From positions 1 through 36,739 of the forward strand of contig JAFNAS010000023.1 in NCBI GenBank assembly GCA_017860295.1: a stretch of DNA of 36,739 nucleotides, read 5' to 3'. The notes beneath the pieces were generated by a model, which saw nothing but the letters and a program-made list of their open reading frames with translations, searched no databases and had not been told where the DNA came from. Below are positions 15,828 to 24,724 of this stretch, one piece after another (the stretch's first letter is position 1; each line of letters starts with the position of its first letter). Origin of the DNA: Bacteroidota bacterium. Lineage in GTDB: Bacteria; Bacteroidota; Bacteroidia; Bacteroidales; Paludibacteraceae. The position numbers and the translations under genes were made by a program.

Positions 15828-16274
15828 GTGTTACAATTAGATAATCAGGCTTGTTTTGCGCTTTATGCCTTGTCGAGGGAGATCATTAATCACTATCGGC
15901 CCTTACTCGACGAGATCGATCTCACCTATCCGCAATATCTGGCATTAATGGTGTTATGGGAGTGCCAACCTCAAACGGTAAACCAGTTGGGAGAGCGATT
16001 GCGGCTCGATTCCGGTACATTGACTCCGTTGCTGAAACGGCTGGAACAAAAGAAATTGATTATACGTACCCGGCGTTCGTCGGATGAACGGGTAGTGGAA
16101 ATTACACTTACACAAAGCGGCAAAGAGCTAAAAAATGCGGCACTTGAAATTCCCGTAAAAGTGATGCAAAGCATGAATGTGACCATGGAAGAGTTGTCGG
16201 AGCTCCGGATCATTGCCCAAAAATTGCTTGAGAAGAGCGGTCGCGGATGCCTTTCCGCAACCACGACCGATTGA
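15828..16274 (+). CDS. ohrR: OhrR-like MarR-family peroxide-sensing repressor
   Basis: The 148-residue protein starts at GTG 15828. The N-terminus LDNQACFALYALSREI matches the OhrR branch of MarR proteins, with the peroxide-sensing Cys at residue 9. The winged helix follows: LDEIDLTYPQYLALMVLWE, VNQLGERLRLDSGTLTPLLKRLEQKKLI, and the wing R(T)RRSSDERVVEITLTQSG. OhrR proteins release DNA when this Cys is oxidised by organic hydroperoxides. No ohr peroxidase gene is adjacent; the nitroreductase 52 bases downstream is the likely co-regulated gene. The operator overlapping its promoter supports autoregulation. A second Cys near the C-terminus (GRGCLS) might form a disulfide with Cys9, as in two-Cys OhrR proteins, but this is speculative. 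Confidence 0.85.
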   Translation: MLQLDNQACFALYALSREIINHYRPLLDEIDLTYPQYLALMVLWECQPQTVNQLGERLRLDSGTLTPLLKRLEQKKLIIRTRRSSDERVVEITLTQSGKELKNAALEIPVKVMQSMNVTMEELSELRIIAQKLLEKSGRGCLSATTTD

Positions 16275-16326
16275 TGAAACAGAAGGTTCTGTGTGTTGCT
16301 ATTTCATAACAGTAAACAATTTTATT

Positions 16327-16962
16327 ATGACATTATTGGAAAATCTTCAGTGGCGTTACGCCACCAAACAGTACGATCCTACACGCAAAGTAGCTCAGGA
16401 GGACGTTGATAAAATTCTGGAAGCTGCCCGTTTGGCTCCCACCTCTTCGGGTTTGCAGCAGTTCAGGGTATTGGTTATTACCAATCAGGAGTTGAAAAAC
16501 AAAATAGTTCCCATTTCCTGGGATCAGCAAATAGTGGCAGATTGCTCGCACCTGCTGGTTTTTGCCGCGTGGAATCGTTATACCGAAGAGCGTATCGACT
16601 CCATTTACGACTTCACCACCGATCAGCGCGGATTACCGCGAGGTCGTTTCGGATCGTATACCGACCGGCTCAAAGCGCTTTATCTGACTCAGAGTGCCGA
16701 CCAAAACTTCGTTCACACCGCCCGTCAGGCATATATCGGCTTTGCCATGGCAATTGCTCAGGCCGCCGAACTGAAGGTCGATTGTACGCCGATGGAGGGC
16801 TTCAGTCCCGATGAACTGGACGAATTGCTCGACCTGAAACCGAAAGGACTGAAAAGCGTGCTTATGCTACCGTTAGGCTACCGCGATGCCACCAACGACT
16901 GGTTGGTGAACATGAAGAAAGTACGCAACCCCAAAGAAGAGTTTGTGATCGAATATAAATAA
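16327..16962 (+). CDS. NAD(P)H-dependent nitroreductase (NfsB-like)
   Basis: The 211-residue protein starts at ATG 16327 (MTLLENLQWRYATKQYDP). It carries the FMN-binding signatures of the nitroreductase fold: WRYATKQYDP near the N-terminus, ILEAARLAPTSSGLQQFRVLVI, a central HTARQAYIGFAMAIAQAAEL helix and the C-terminal GLKSVLMLPLGYRD. The family uses FMN and NAD(P)H to reduce nitro-compounds, quinones or enones. A longer frame from 16213 overlaps ohrR and is rejected. It is 52 bases after ohrR with no terminator between, so the two form an operon, suggesting a role in electrophile or peroxide stress. Confidence 0.9.
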   Translation: MTLLENLQWRYATKQYDPTRKVAQEDVDKILEAARLAPTSSGLQQFRVLVITNQELKNKIVPISWDQQIVADCSHLLVFAAWNRYTEERIDSIYDFTTDQRGLPRGRFGSYTDRLKALYLTQSADQNFVHTARQAYIGFAMAIAQAAELKVDCTPMEGFSPDELDELLDLKPKGLKSVLMLPLGYRDATNDWLVNMKKVRNPKEEFVIEYK

Positions 16963-16982
16963 CAACATACTTTTTCAGAACA

Positions 16983-17023
16983 GACAGGGGCTGTCTCCAT
17001 TGCGGGGCAGCCTTTGTCATTTT
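16983..17023 (+). terminator. Terminator of the ohrR-nitroreductase unit
   Basis: GACAGGGGCTG (16983-16993) pairs with CAGCCTTTGTC (17008-17018), 9 of 11 pairs, followed by ATTTTT. Confidence 0.65.
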
Positions 17024-17192
17024 TAAAGTCAGACAATTAGCAACACACTGTAGCAATTTGCCCGTTTCCGGTTTCAAATCACAGTCTCAAAACCCCTGTT
17101 CATCCCCCAAAAACGGTAGCTTTATCGATTTTTACTGGCAGGTTTATGGAATAAGCAGTTCCTTTGCAGCCGAAACAAAACAATAAAAAGTC

Positions 17193-18428
17193 ATGTCAAA
17201 CAGCCGCAAGAAACCTGCTCTGGGTTTTATTTTCGTAACAGTATTGCTCGATGTTATCGGTTTCGGTATTATCATCCCCATCATTCCAAAATATATCAGT
17301 CACCTTATCGGCAGCGATTTGAGCCATGCGTCGATCTACAGCGGATGGCTGATGTTCTCGTTCTCGGTGATGCAGTTTCTCTTTTCTCCGGTTATCGGCA
17401 GCCTGAGCGATCGGTTCGGCCGGCGACCGGTTCTGCTCACATCGTTGTTCGGCTTCGGACTTAACTATCTGGTTCTTGCTTTTGCTCCTACGATCGGTTG
17501 GCTTTTTGTGGGCCGTATTTTTGCCGGCATTACTGGAGCCAGTTTTACAACGGCAACCGCCTACATTGCCGATATCAGCACGCCCGAGAAACGGACACAA
17601 AACTTCGGATTGATCGGTGCGGCCTTCGGGCTGGGATTTATCATCGGGCCGGTGCTGGGTGGTGTGCTCGGCCACTATAGCCTGCAACTGCCGTTTCTGG
17701 TTGCAGCCGGACTCACATTTACGAACTGGATTTACGGATATTTTGTGCTGCCCGAATCGTTGCCGAAAGAGCACCGGCGTAAGTTCGATATCCGTCGGGC
17801 CAATCCGGTAGGTTCGCTGATGCTGTTGCGCAAATACCCGATAGTGTCGGGCATGATTGGTTCATTGATTTGCGTGATGGTAGCCGGATTTGCCACCCAG
17901 AGTACCTGGGCCTACTTCACCATGGAAGCTTTCCACTGGAACGAATCGCTGGTCGGTTATTCGCTTGGTTTGGTCGGTTTGTTGATGGCCATTGTGCAAG
18001 GAGGTCTGGTTCGTGTAGTCAATCCGAAATTGGGGCAGGTAGGCTCCATTTATGTCGGCCTTTGCTTTTACGGAATTGGTTTTTTTCTTACTGCAATAGT
18101 TCCACAGGGCTGGATGTTGTTCCCCGTAATGATTCCTTTCTGTCTGGGAGGTATTGCCGACCCAGCTGCTCAAAGTATTATTTCGAACGAAGTACCGGCC
18201 AACGAACAGGGCGAGTTGCAGGGAGCGCTTACCAGTTTGCGCAGCATTACTTCCATCATAGGTCCTGTGTTGATGACCACGCTTTTTTCACATTTTACGG
18301 CTAAAGGCACATCTTTTTACTTTCCCGGTGCTCCGTTTATGATGGCTGCTTTGCTGATTGTATTCAGCATTTTTTTGGCACGAAATACGTTGAGTACGAT
18401 AAGAGTCCGGAGTAGACGTGGCGAATGA
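17193..18428 (+). CDS. TetA-like MFS drug exporter
   Basis: The 411-residue protein has about twelve membrane segments. It starts with LGFIFVTVLLDVIGFGIIIPIIP, the typical first helix of the TCR/TetA branch. Motif A follows (GSLSDRFGRRPVLL, residues about 69-82), then the GRIFAGITGASFTTATAYIADI segment of motif B/C type and the GLGFIIGPVLGG motif C of drug:H+ antiporters. The second half repeats the fold (DPAAQSIISNEVPANEQGELQGAL). It should export a small toxic compound using the proton gradient. It lies 230 bases after the nitroreductase, beyond a terminator, so it is probably its own unit. The substrate is unknown, and tetracycline resistance cannot be assumed. Confidence 0.9.
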   Translation: MSNSRKKPALGFIFVTVLLDVIGFGIIIPIIPKYISHLIGSDLSHASIYSGWLMFSFSVMQFLFSPVIGSLSDRFGRRPVLLTSLFGFGLNYLVLAFAPTIGWLFVGRIFAGITGASFTTATAYIADISTPEKRTQNFGLIGAAFGLGFIIGPVLGGVLGHYSLQLPFLVAAGLTFTNWIYGYFVLPESLPKEHRRKFDIRRANPVGSLMLLRKYPIVSGMIGSLICVMVAGFATQSTWAYFTMEAFHWNESLVGYSLGLVGLLMAIVQGGLVRVVNPKLGQVGSIYVGLCFYGIGFFLTAIVPQGWMLFPVMIPFCLGGIADPAAQSIISNEVPANEQGELQGALTSLRSITSIIGPVLMTTLFSHFTAKGTSFYFPGAPFMMAALLIVFSIFLARNTLSTIRVRSRRGE

Positions 18429-18436
18429 GCGTTACC

Positions 18437-18484
18437 ATTCAAACGCAAAAGAGAGCTGAAACCGGCTCTCTTTTGCGTTTGAAT
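18437..18484. terminator. Perfect 20-bp bidirectional terminator
   Basis: 18437-18456 and 18465-18484 are perfectly complementary around an 8-base loop. It lies between the convergent MFS (+) and asnA (-) genes, 8 bases from one stop codon and one base from the other, and serves both. Confidence 0.9.
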
Positions 18485-18485
18485 A

Positions 18486-19523
18486 TTATATCAGGTTGAT
18501 GTTGAGTTTTCGGCATTGTTCGTACATTTTTTCGGGCCAGATGCTGGCCTGGATTTCGCCGATGTGTGCCTTTCGCAGAAAGAACATGCAGAGACGCGAT
18601 TGACCGATACCTCCACCAATCGACAATGGCAACGAATCCTCCATCAGTCGTTTGTGGAAATACATGCCAAGACGATCTGTCTTGCCTTCCATTTCGAGCT
18701 GTTTAAGTAACGCCGTTTTATCTACCCGGATCCCCATCGAAGAGACTTCGAAAGGAATTTCGAGCACAGAATTCCAAAGGATGATATCCCCGTTGAGGCC
18801 TGGCAGCCCTTTTTCGCCGGGGGTTGTCCAATCATCATAGTCCGGAGCACGACCGTCATGTTTTTGTCCGTCACCGAGCGGTCCGCCAATTCCCATTATA
18901 AATATGGCACCATATTGTTTGGCTGCTTTACATTCACGTTCTTTCGGTGTCAGATCCGGATAGAGACGGCGTAACTCTTCAGCATGAATGAATGTAATGT
19001 CAGCAGGCAGAGAAGATTGTATTTCAGGGAAACTCTCCGAGACCAGATATTCGGTACGAAGAAATGTGTCGTAAATCTTGTGGACGATAGATTTCAGAAA
19101 GTCGATATTGCGTTCTTCGGCAGACATTACTCTTTCCCAGTCCCATTGATCGACGTACAAAGAGTGCAGATTACCCAGCTCTTCATCGGCACGAATGGCA
19201 TTCATATCGGTGTAGATACCGTATCCGTTTTCGATATGATAATCGGCCAGAGTGACACGCTTCCATTTGGCCAGTGAATGCACCACTTCGGCTCGGGCGT
19301 CATTCATGTCTTTTATCGGAAAATTTACTGCCCGTTCTACTCCGTTGAGGTCGTCGTTGATGCCAGTGCCTTGTAACACAAAAAGTGGTGCTGTAACCCG
19401 TCGTAAGCGTAATTCGGACGACAGATTGGCTTGAAAAAAATCTTTGATTTTTGAAATACCCAGTTCTGTTTGTTGCAAATTGAGAATGGGTTTGTAATTT
19501 TTAGGTTCAATAAGGTAGCTCAT
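18486..19523 (-). CDS. asnA: Aspartate-ammonia ligase (ammonia-dependent asparagine synthetase)
   Basis: The 345-residue protein is close to the usual AsnA length (about 330-345). AsnA makes asparagine from aspartate, ammonia and ATP through an aspartyl-AMP intermediate and shares the class II aminoacyl-tRNA synthetase fold. Characteristic segments: LRLRRVTAPLFVLQGTGINDDLNGVERAV, VVHSLAKWKR, GYGIYTDMNAIRADEELGN.HSLYVDQWDWE, GRAPDYDDW, GDIILWN, and the C-terminal SIGGGIGQSRLCMFFL. The start at 19523 agrees with the family N-terminus (MSYLIEPKNYKP). A -7 box at 19562-19569 provides its own promoter, and it ends in the shared hairpin at 18437-18484. Confidence 0.97.
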   Translation of the reverse strand: MSYLIEPKNYKPILNLQQTELGISKIKDFFQANLSSELRLRRVTAPLFVLQGTGINDDLNGVERAVNFPIKDMNDARAEVVHSLAKWKRVTLADYHIENGYGIYTDMNAIRADEELGNLHSLYVDQWDWERVMSAEERNIDFLKSIVHKIYDTFLRTEYLVSESFPEIQSSLPADITFIHAEELRRLYPDLTPKERECKAAKQYGAIFIMGIGGPLGDGQKHDGRAPDYDDWTTPGEKGLPGLNGDIILWNSVLEIPFEVSSMGIRVDKTALLKQLEMEGKTDRLGMYFHKRLMEDSLPLSIGGGIGQSRLCMFFLRKAHIGEIQASIWPEKMYEQCRKLNINLI

Positions 19524-19561
19524 AAGTAATGTGATTTTTATAGATCAGATATGAAGAGTAA

Positions 19562-19569
19562 CAAAGATA
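19562..19569 (-). promoter_or_regulatory. -7 box of asnA
   Basis: Read on the minus strand this is TATCTTTG, a full match to TAnnTTTG, 38 bases before the asnA start. Confidence 0.65.
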
Positions 19570-19643
19570 ATCAAATTGTTATAAAGAGACCCTGTAAAAT
19601 AGCGAATCTGTCGTTTTGAATGTACAAAAAGAAAGAAAAACCG

Positions 19644-20879
19644 TTAATTCTGCTCATGCATTCGCTCTATTCGTTGCAACAACGTAGGATGTGAATAGTG
19701 CACAAAAACATAAGCGGGGTGGGGGTTGAGGTTGCTTAACGCCTGTACCGATATTTTTTTCAAACCGCTGATAAGTGCATCTCCCAGTCCGTATTGGGCC
19801 GCAAATGCATCGGCTTCATACTCATGTTTACGCGAAAAGAGATTCATTATTAGCTCCAGAACGATAGAAATAGGCTGGTAGAGCAAACCGAACACCACAA
19901 TTCCGATATGGAATGAGGGTTTTACAGCCCCTAGCACTTCCGCTGAGATTGGCAGCCGTAGAAACAGTGATAGGATATAGAGTAATAGAAAAGATTGCAT
20001 GAACGATAATACAAGCGAAGAAACGACATGTTTTTTCTTGTAATGACCCACTTCATGTGCCAGTACGGCAACCACCTCTTTCGTGGTCAGCTGCTCGATA
20101 AGCGTATCGTAAAGCACCACCCGTTTCTTCTTTCCGAACCCTGTAAAATAGGCATTGGCTTTGGTGCTTCGTTTTGATCCGTCGATCACGAAGATGTTCT
20201 TCAGGCCAAATCCGGCTTTGGCCGCAAATGCTTCGATTGCGGTGCGAAGTTCTCCCTCTTCGAGCGATTTTTGCTTGTTGAAAAGGGGGACTATCCATTC
20301 GGAATAGAAAAGTAACATAATCAACGAGAAGAGCGAAACAGCGACCCAGGTTGCCAGCCAAAAATGATTGCCCAGCAGTTGGTAAAGCCACAGGATAAGA
20401 ACCAGAATGCTGCCAGCCAATACAATAGTCAGTAACAGCGATTTTATGAAGTCGAGAACGAATGTTCTTATCGTCGTATTATTAAATCCGAATCGTTCTT
20501 CAATTACAAAAGTGGAATAGATATTGAAAGGTAATGTCAGTATTTCATTCCCTATAAAAAGGATGCCGAAGAAGAGTAACGAAATAACAATGTCGTTGTC
20601 GCTGATGTTGCGGGCAATAGTATCGACCCAGGCAAAGCCATCGAGAAACAACATGCCCAATGCGAGAATCAACGTAAACAGTCGGGTAAAATCATCGAAA
20701 CGACTGGTTACTAAAGAATAGTTTTGTTGCCGGGCATATTTCTCTTGGTCGTAAATCCCAATCAGTTTAGGGGGAATGATGGACGATAATCGGCCTCTGT
20801 TGAGTGTTGATAATAGTTGTTCCAGCAGATAATTGCCTGCCACAAAGAGAATAATGAGAATGAAAAGGAATAGAGCCAT
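19644..20879 (-). CDS. M48-family membrane metalloprotease (Ste24/CAAX protease-like)
   Basis: The 411-residue protein has several membrane helices before and after the catalytic site. The zinc motif HEVGH is seen in VVAVLAHEVGHYKKKH (about residue 268), and the third ligand region is KHEYEADAFAAQYG. The preceding IDGSKRSTKANAYFTGFGKKKRVVLYDTL is typical of the Ste24 branch. In bacteria such enzymes act on membrane or membrane-proximal proteins; prenylated substrates are not expected here. I chose ATG 20879: a TATCTTTG -7 box (20897-20904) lies inside the longer frame that would start at 20909, so the longer start would precede transcription. Confidence 0.9.
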   Translation of the reverse strand: MALFLFILIILFVAGNYLLEQLLSTLNRGRLSSIIPPKLIGIYDQEKYARQQNYSLVTSRFDDFTRLFTLILALGMLFLDGFAWVDTIARNISDNDIVISLLFFGILFIGNEILTLPFNIYSTFVIEERFGFNNTTIRTFVLDFIKSLLLTIVLAGSILVLILWLYQLLGNHFWLATWVAVSLFSLIMLLFYSEWIVPLFNKQKSLEEGELRTAIEAFAAKAGFGLKNIFVIDGSKRSTKANAYFTGFGKKKRVVLYDTLIEQLTTKEVVAVLAHEVGHYKKKHVVSSLVLSFMQSFLLLYILSLFLRLPISAEVLGAVKPSFHIGIVVFGLLYQPISIVLELIMNLFSRKHEYEADAFAAQYGLGDALISGLKKISVQALSNLNPHPAYVFVHYSHPTLLQRIERMHEQN

Positions 20880-20896
20880 AGATTGGAAATGAAGCA

Positions 20897-20904
20897 CAAA
20901 GATA
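20897..20904 (-). promoter_or_regulatory. -7 box of the M48 protease gene
   Basis: TATCTTTG on the minus strand, 17 bases before the ATG at 20879; it decides the start codon. Confidence 0.65.
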
Positions 20905-21168
20905 GGCATTAATTCAGGGCGAAAAAAACGAGCAAATGGGTGCTGTTTGTTCTGGCTCGGATCACAACCCTGAGAGGAATCGGCCTCTTTTTTTTAAGGT
21001 TTTTCAACGTTCGCAAAGAGAGGCAAATTGTTTTGGATGATAACTATGCTATTCCTGTGTCAAATGCCTAAAAGTCATGCACAAATATCACACTATTGTG
21101 CAATTTGATTAGGCGTTTTTTAAGAAAAAATAAACGTCAAAAATACATGTTACCACTGCTTTTTTGGC

Positions 21169-21176
21169 TAACTTTG
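21169..21176 (+). promoter_or_regulatory. -7 box of the carboxyltransferase gene
   Basis: TAACTTTG matches TAnnTTTG. It lies 26 bases before ATG 21203 and rules out the longer frame starting with TTG at 21164. Confidence 0.75.
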
Positions 21177-21202
21177 TAGCAAAACAAACATCACTTACTT
21201 AT

Positions 21203-22984
21203 ATGTCACGCGAAATAAAATTCAGTTTAGTGTATCGCGACATGTGGCAAGCTTCAGGAAAGTATGTGCCACGTGTTGACCAACTTACAAAAATTGCGCC
21301 GGTTATTATCGATATGGGTTGTTTTGCCCGTGTAGAGACCAACGGAGGTGCTTTCGAGCAGGTAAATTTGCTCTTCGGTGAAAACCCCAACAAAGCCGTT
21401 CGTGAATGGACAAAGCCCTTCAACGATGTCGGCATCCAGACACACATGCTGGAACGTGGTCTTAACGGCCTCCGTATGTTCCCTGTGCCTGCTGATGTAC
21501 GCCAGCTTTTCTTCAAAGTGAAGCATGCTCAGGGCACCAACATCTCCCGTTCGTTCTGCGGTTTGAACGATACCCGTAACCTCGAATTGTCGGTAAAATA
21601 TGCCAAAGAAGCCGGTATGATTTCGCAGGTTGCCTGCTGTATCACCAACTCACCGATACATACTGTAGATTACTACTTGGCAATGGTAGACAAAGTAGTT
21701 GAGTTCGGTTGCGACGAAATCTGTCTGAAAGATATGGCTGGTATCGGTCGTCCTGCTTTTCTGGGCGAACTGACAGCTGCTATCAAAAAACGTCATCCGC
21801 ATATCAAAATTCAGTATCACGGTCACACAGGCCCTGGTTTTTCGGTGGCTTCTATGCTTGAAGTAGCTCGTGCTGGTGCCGATTATCTTGACGTGGCAAT
21901 GGAACCACTCTCATGGGGTATGGTTCACCCGGACGTGATTACCATTCAAGCTATGTTGAAAAATGCAGGGTTTTCAGTGCCCGACATCAATATGGAAGCT
22001 TACATGGAAGCCCGTTCGCTAACCCAATCGTTCATCGACGATTTCCTTGGTTACTTTATAGATCCGGGTAACAAACACATGACCTCATTGCTGGTAGGTT
22101 GCGGCTTGCCCGGTGGTATGATGGGATCGATGATGTCCGACCTGAAAGCAATGCACGGTGCTATCAACATGGCGCTGCGTGCACAGAAAAAACGCGAAGT
22201 ATCGCTTAACGAACTGGTAGTTCTTTTGTTCCAGGAAGTTGAATATATTTGGCCTCGTTTGGGTTATCCTCCTTTGGTAACTCCGTTCAGCCAATATGTG
22301 AAGAACATTGCCTTGATGAACGTAATGCACATCCTAAAAGGAGAAGCTCGATGGACGACCATAGATAAAAATGCATGGGATATGATTCTGGGCAAATGCG
22401 GTAATCTTCCCGGCGAACTGGCTCCTGAAATCAAAGAACTCGTTAAGAAAAACGGCTTTGAATTCTATCATGGGAACCCGCAGGATGCATTCCCCAATGA
22501 ACTGGACAAATACCGCGCTCAAATGAAAGAAAAAGGATGGGATGTAGGACAAGACGAAGAAGAACTCTTCGAATTTGCAATGCACGAACGTCAATATCTT
22601 GATTATAAAAACGGTAGTGCCAAGAAACGTTTCGAAGCCGAACTGGAAGCTGAAAAAGCGAAAGCCGGTGCACCGATCATCATTACACGACCGGTGGTTG
22701 AAGTTCCGAAAATCGACATTACAACTGTTCAGGAACAGAATCCGAATGCAAAAGCCATTCAGGCCCCTGCCAAAGGACAGATGTTGTGGGAATATGATGT
22801 GATTGACACATCGAAGGCACCTAATATCGGCGATGCAGTGAAAGAAGGAGATACTGTCGGTTATATTCAGACCATTTACGGTATCGAACCGGTGAAAACT
22901 GCTTTCGCAGGTAAGATTGTCGCTACCTATCCCAAACAGGGCGAAATTATCGAAAAAGGCGAAATTCTTGCTTTTGTTGACTAA
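21203..22984 (+). CDS. Carboxyltransferase of the oxaloacetate decarboxylase alpha / transcarboxylase 5S type, without biotinyl lysine
   Basis: The 593-residue protein starts MSREIKFSLVYRDMWQ. Residues 1-300 form the carboxyltransferase TIM barrel: Asp13 in VYRDMW, the lysine that is carboxylated in this family at Lys176 (CLKDMAG), and the metal ligands His206/His208 (YHGHTGPG). A conserved carboxylase domain follows (YFIDPGNKHMTSLLVGCGLPGGM, VEYIWPRLGYPPLVTPFSQYV). The last 75 residues have the shape of a biotinyl/lipoyl domain (APAKGQMLW, GDTVGYIQ, GKIVATYPKQGEIIEKGEILAFVD). Where the family has AMKM, this protein has TIYGI, so Tyr559 replaces the biotin-carrying Lys. It must therefore either use a separate biotin carrier, as transcarboxylase 5S uses 1.3S, or bind something else. 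No partner subunits are adjacent. From memory, other Bacteroidota have the same variant. Confidence 0.88.
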   Translation: MSREIKFSLVYRDMWQASGKYVPRVDQLTKIAPVIIDMGCFARVETNGGAFEQVNLLFGENPNKAVREWTKPFNDVGIQTHMLERGLNGLRMFPVPADVRQLFFKVKHAQGTNISRSFCGLNDTRNLELSVKYAKEAGMISQVACCITNSPIHTVDYYLAMVDKVVEFGCDEICLKDMAGIGRPAFLGELTAAIKKRHPHIKIQYHGHTGPGFSVASMLEVARAGADYLDVAMEPLSWGMVHPDVITIQAMLKNAGFSVPDINMEAYMEARSLTQSFIDDFLGYFIDPGNKHMTSLLVGCGLPGGMMGSMMSDLKAMHGAINMALRAQKKREVSLNELVVLLFQEVEYIWPRLGYPPLVTPFSQYVKNIALMNVMHILKGEARWTTIDKNAWDMILGKCGNLPGELAPEIKELVKKNGFEFYHGNPQDAFPNELDKYRAQMKEKGWDVGQDEEELFEFAMHERQYLDYKNGSAKKRFEAELEAEKAKAGAPIIITRPVVEVPKIDITTVQEQNPNAKAIQAPAKGQMLWEYDVIDTSKAPNIGDAVKEGDTVGYIQTIYGIEPVKTAFAGKIVATYPKQGEIIEKGEILAFVD

Positions 22985-23007
22985 TTAATCAACAGCAATA
23001 AACTCAG

Positions 23008-23044
23008 GCTCCATAAGTTGTCATCAGCTTATGGAGCTTTTTTT
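23008..23044 (+). terminator. Rho-independent terminator of the carboxyltransferase gene
   Basis: A perfect 10-bp stem (23008-23017 with 23028-23037), 10-base loop and seven T residues (23038-23044). Confidence 0.93.
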
Positions 23045-23061
23045 GATATTCCGGAGAATGA

Positions 23062-23095
23062 AGAGGCAACCATCCCACGAAGAGAGGTTGCCTCT
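23062..23095. terminator. Second hairpin between convergent genes
   Basis: AGAGGCAACC (23062-23071) pairs perfectly with GGTTGCCTCT (23086-23095) around 14 bases. A weak T-rich run (GTTGTTTT) follows on the plus strand. It may be a back-up terminator, or stop the STN-domain gene on the minus strand. Confidence 0.55.
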
Positions 23096-23151
23096 GTTGT
23101 TTTGCGTCTCAGTGCAACGCTACATACAATCTTTATTTGCCCGGTCTTTGG

Positions 23152-24696
23152 TTAGTCCCCATCAGCAGAAGCTTCCACTTTGGCCGAGATCTTTTCAATG
23201 GCCTCATTTAGTTTTTCTTGTGGAAGTATGGTGTTGAAATCGCCCCAGAAGGCGTTGTCGTACGTGTATTGAGTTTCGGCAAAAATCTTGCTTAACGGTA
23301 CCCTTTCTGTTTTCGGGAAGGGTTTGACCTCCAGAGTATCAATCTTGCAGGTGGCCGATTCGAAGAAGATATGTGTCGGGCTGTAGAATAGTTGTCGTTT
23401 TTGTTTCATCTTAAAAAACAGATCGCCCCGAAGATGACTGATGTAATATTTGCCGTTCCACAGTTTGTAGGCAACCGAATAATAAATCTGCTGGGGCTTA
23501 ATTTGCACATCACGACCTCGTTTGATGATGAAAAGGGAGGTTGCTTTATCGATATGGCGCGGATCGATCTCAAATTCGGCTCGTAACAATGCTGCATTGC
23601 TTGCATCGATGTAGAGTCGACCCCGATACATCGGTTCCGTCACTTCGGCTTTCGGTTCGAATGTCACGACATGAGCCAGATGCGAGTCATATTCTACCAT
23701 ATCTATTTTGGTGTAATTGAATGGCGTATTGTCGTTAATGTCCATAAAATCAGGCACATTTTTGATTAAGTCGATGAGTAACGATGCCTCCGGTCCGGCT
23801 TTCATTTTCAATATTACCGTATCTTTGTTGACTTCGTTCGTAATTTTACGCATCTTCAAAAGCTTTATCTGTCCTTCGGAGTTCGATTCGTACGATGGTT
23901 TGAACACTTTGAAAACGGCTTCCGAAAGATAGAGCAGATCCTTCCTTTTTTCAATTCCTTCGCGATAAAATGAGGTTAGATACGACGGTTCCGACGGATA
24001 GTTTTTCGAACGGGATTCCACTGCTTCCTGTACGATTTTTCGTGGATTTACCATCCGGACAATTACTTCCTGAAGGGGTACAATTCGCTGATTCATGTAG
24101 ATGGTTCGCGAATTTTCTGCAAAAAAAGCTACCGGTATTTGCCTGGCTTCGTATCCGAGATGAGATATATGCAACGTAGCGTCTTTATACTTGAGCGGTA
24201 TTTTTAATGTGAAACGTCCGTCCGCGTTGGCAATAGTTCCGATACTGGTTCCGTCGATTCCAAGGGTGCAGTCGGAGATAGGTTGATTATTTATCTTATC
24301 GGTCACCGTTCCGCTAATGTTGATTATAGTTATCGAGTCCGGTCTGAGTTGTACGGGAACGGTTGGAGGAGAAGCAGAGTTTACTCGTTTTTTGTCGATC
24401 AGAATATAACGATCGACTACGGATAGGGTATAATTGGTATTGCCAAGTATCCGGTAGATGGCGTCACGAAGAGTGTACGTCCCGGCTGGAAGTTTTACTT
24501 TCCGCTCGTTATCAGCTACTTTACTGTCATAAATGAAGCTATATCCGGAGAGTTCTCCGATGGTATTGAGTAGCTCGTAGACGGTACTTTTTTGTCTCGG
24601 CAAAGACAATAAACGCTGTAGTGGCTCGTGAGTCTGAGCTACCAACAGCGTTATGGTGATGAATAAAATATGAAGAAACAGAAGTCGTTTTTTCAT
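23152..24696 (-). CDS. STN-domain plus carboxypeptidase-regulatory-like protein without a TonB barrel
   Basis: The 514-residue protein has a signal peptide (MKKRLLFLHILFITITLLVA). Residues about 40-105 form an STN-type domain (YELLNTIGELSGYSFIYDS, GTYTLRDAIYRIL, RYILIDKK), the part of TonB-dependent transducers that talks to FecR. Residues about 126-210 are a carboxypeptidase-regulatory-like domain (ISGTVTDKINNQPISDCTLGI, GRFTLKIP, ISHLGYEAR). The remaining 300 residues (from PLQEVIVRMVNPRKIVQEAVES, with LTSFYREGIEKR) match the C-terminal part of the protein at 26321-27571, not a plug or 22-strand barrel. It is the third gene of the sigma-fecR operon, 28 bases after fecR, in the slot where a SusC-like transducer usually sits. 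I infer it is the periplasmic or outer-membrane input or output of that sigma system. Confidence 0.8.
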   Translation of the reverse strand: MKKRLLFLHILFITITLLVAQTHEPLQRLLSLPRQKSTVYELLNTIGELSGYSFIYDSKVADNERKVKLPAGTYTLRDAIYRILGNTNYTLSVVDRYILIDKKRVNSASPPTVPVQLRPDSITIINISGTVTDKINNQPISDCTLGIDGTSIGTIANADGRFTLKIPLKYKDATLHISHLGYEARQIPVAFFAENSRTIYMNQRIVPLQEVIVRMVNPRKIVQEAVESRSKNYPSEPSYLTSFYREGIEKRKDLLYLSEAVFKVFKPSYESNSEGQIKLLKMRKITNEVNKDTVILKMKAGPEASLLIDLIKNVPDFMDINDNTPFNYTKIDMVEYDSHLAHVVTFEPKAEVTEPMYRGRLYIDASNAALLRAEFEIDPRHIDKATSLFIIKRGRDVQIKPQQIYYSVAYKLWNGKYYISHLRGDLFFKMKQKRQLFYSPTHIFFESATCKIDTLEVKPFPKTERVPLSKIFAETQYTYDNAFWGDFNTILPQEKLNEAIEKISAKVEASADGD

Positions 24697-24724
24697 ACCT
24701 GGCAGAATTAAGGTCGTATGTTAT

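Noticed and set aside
17196-17774. 192-codon minus-strand ORF
   Set aside because: Antisense shadow of the MFS gene, with a Gln/Arg-rich product.
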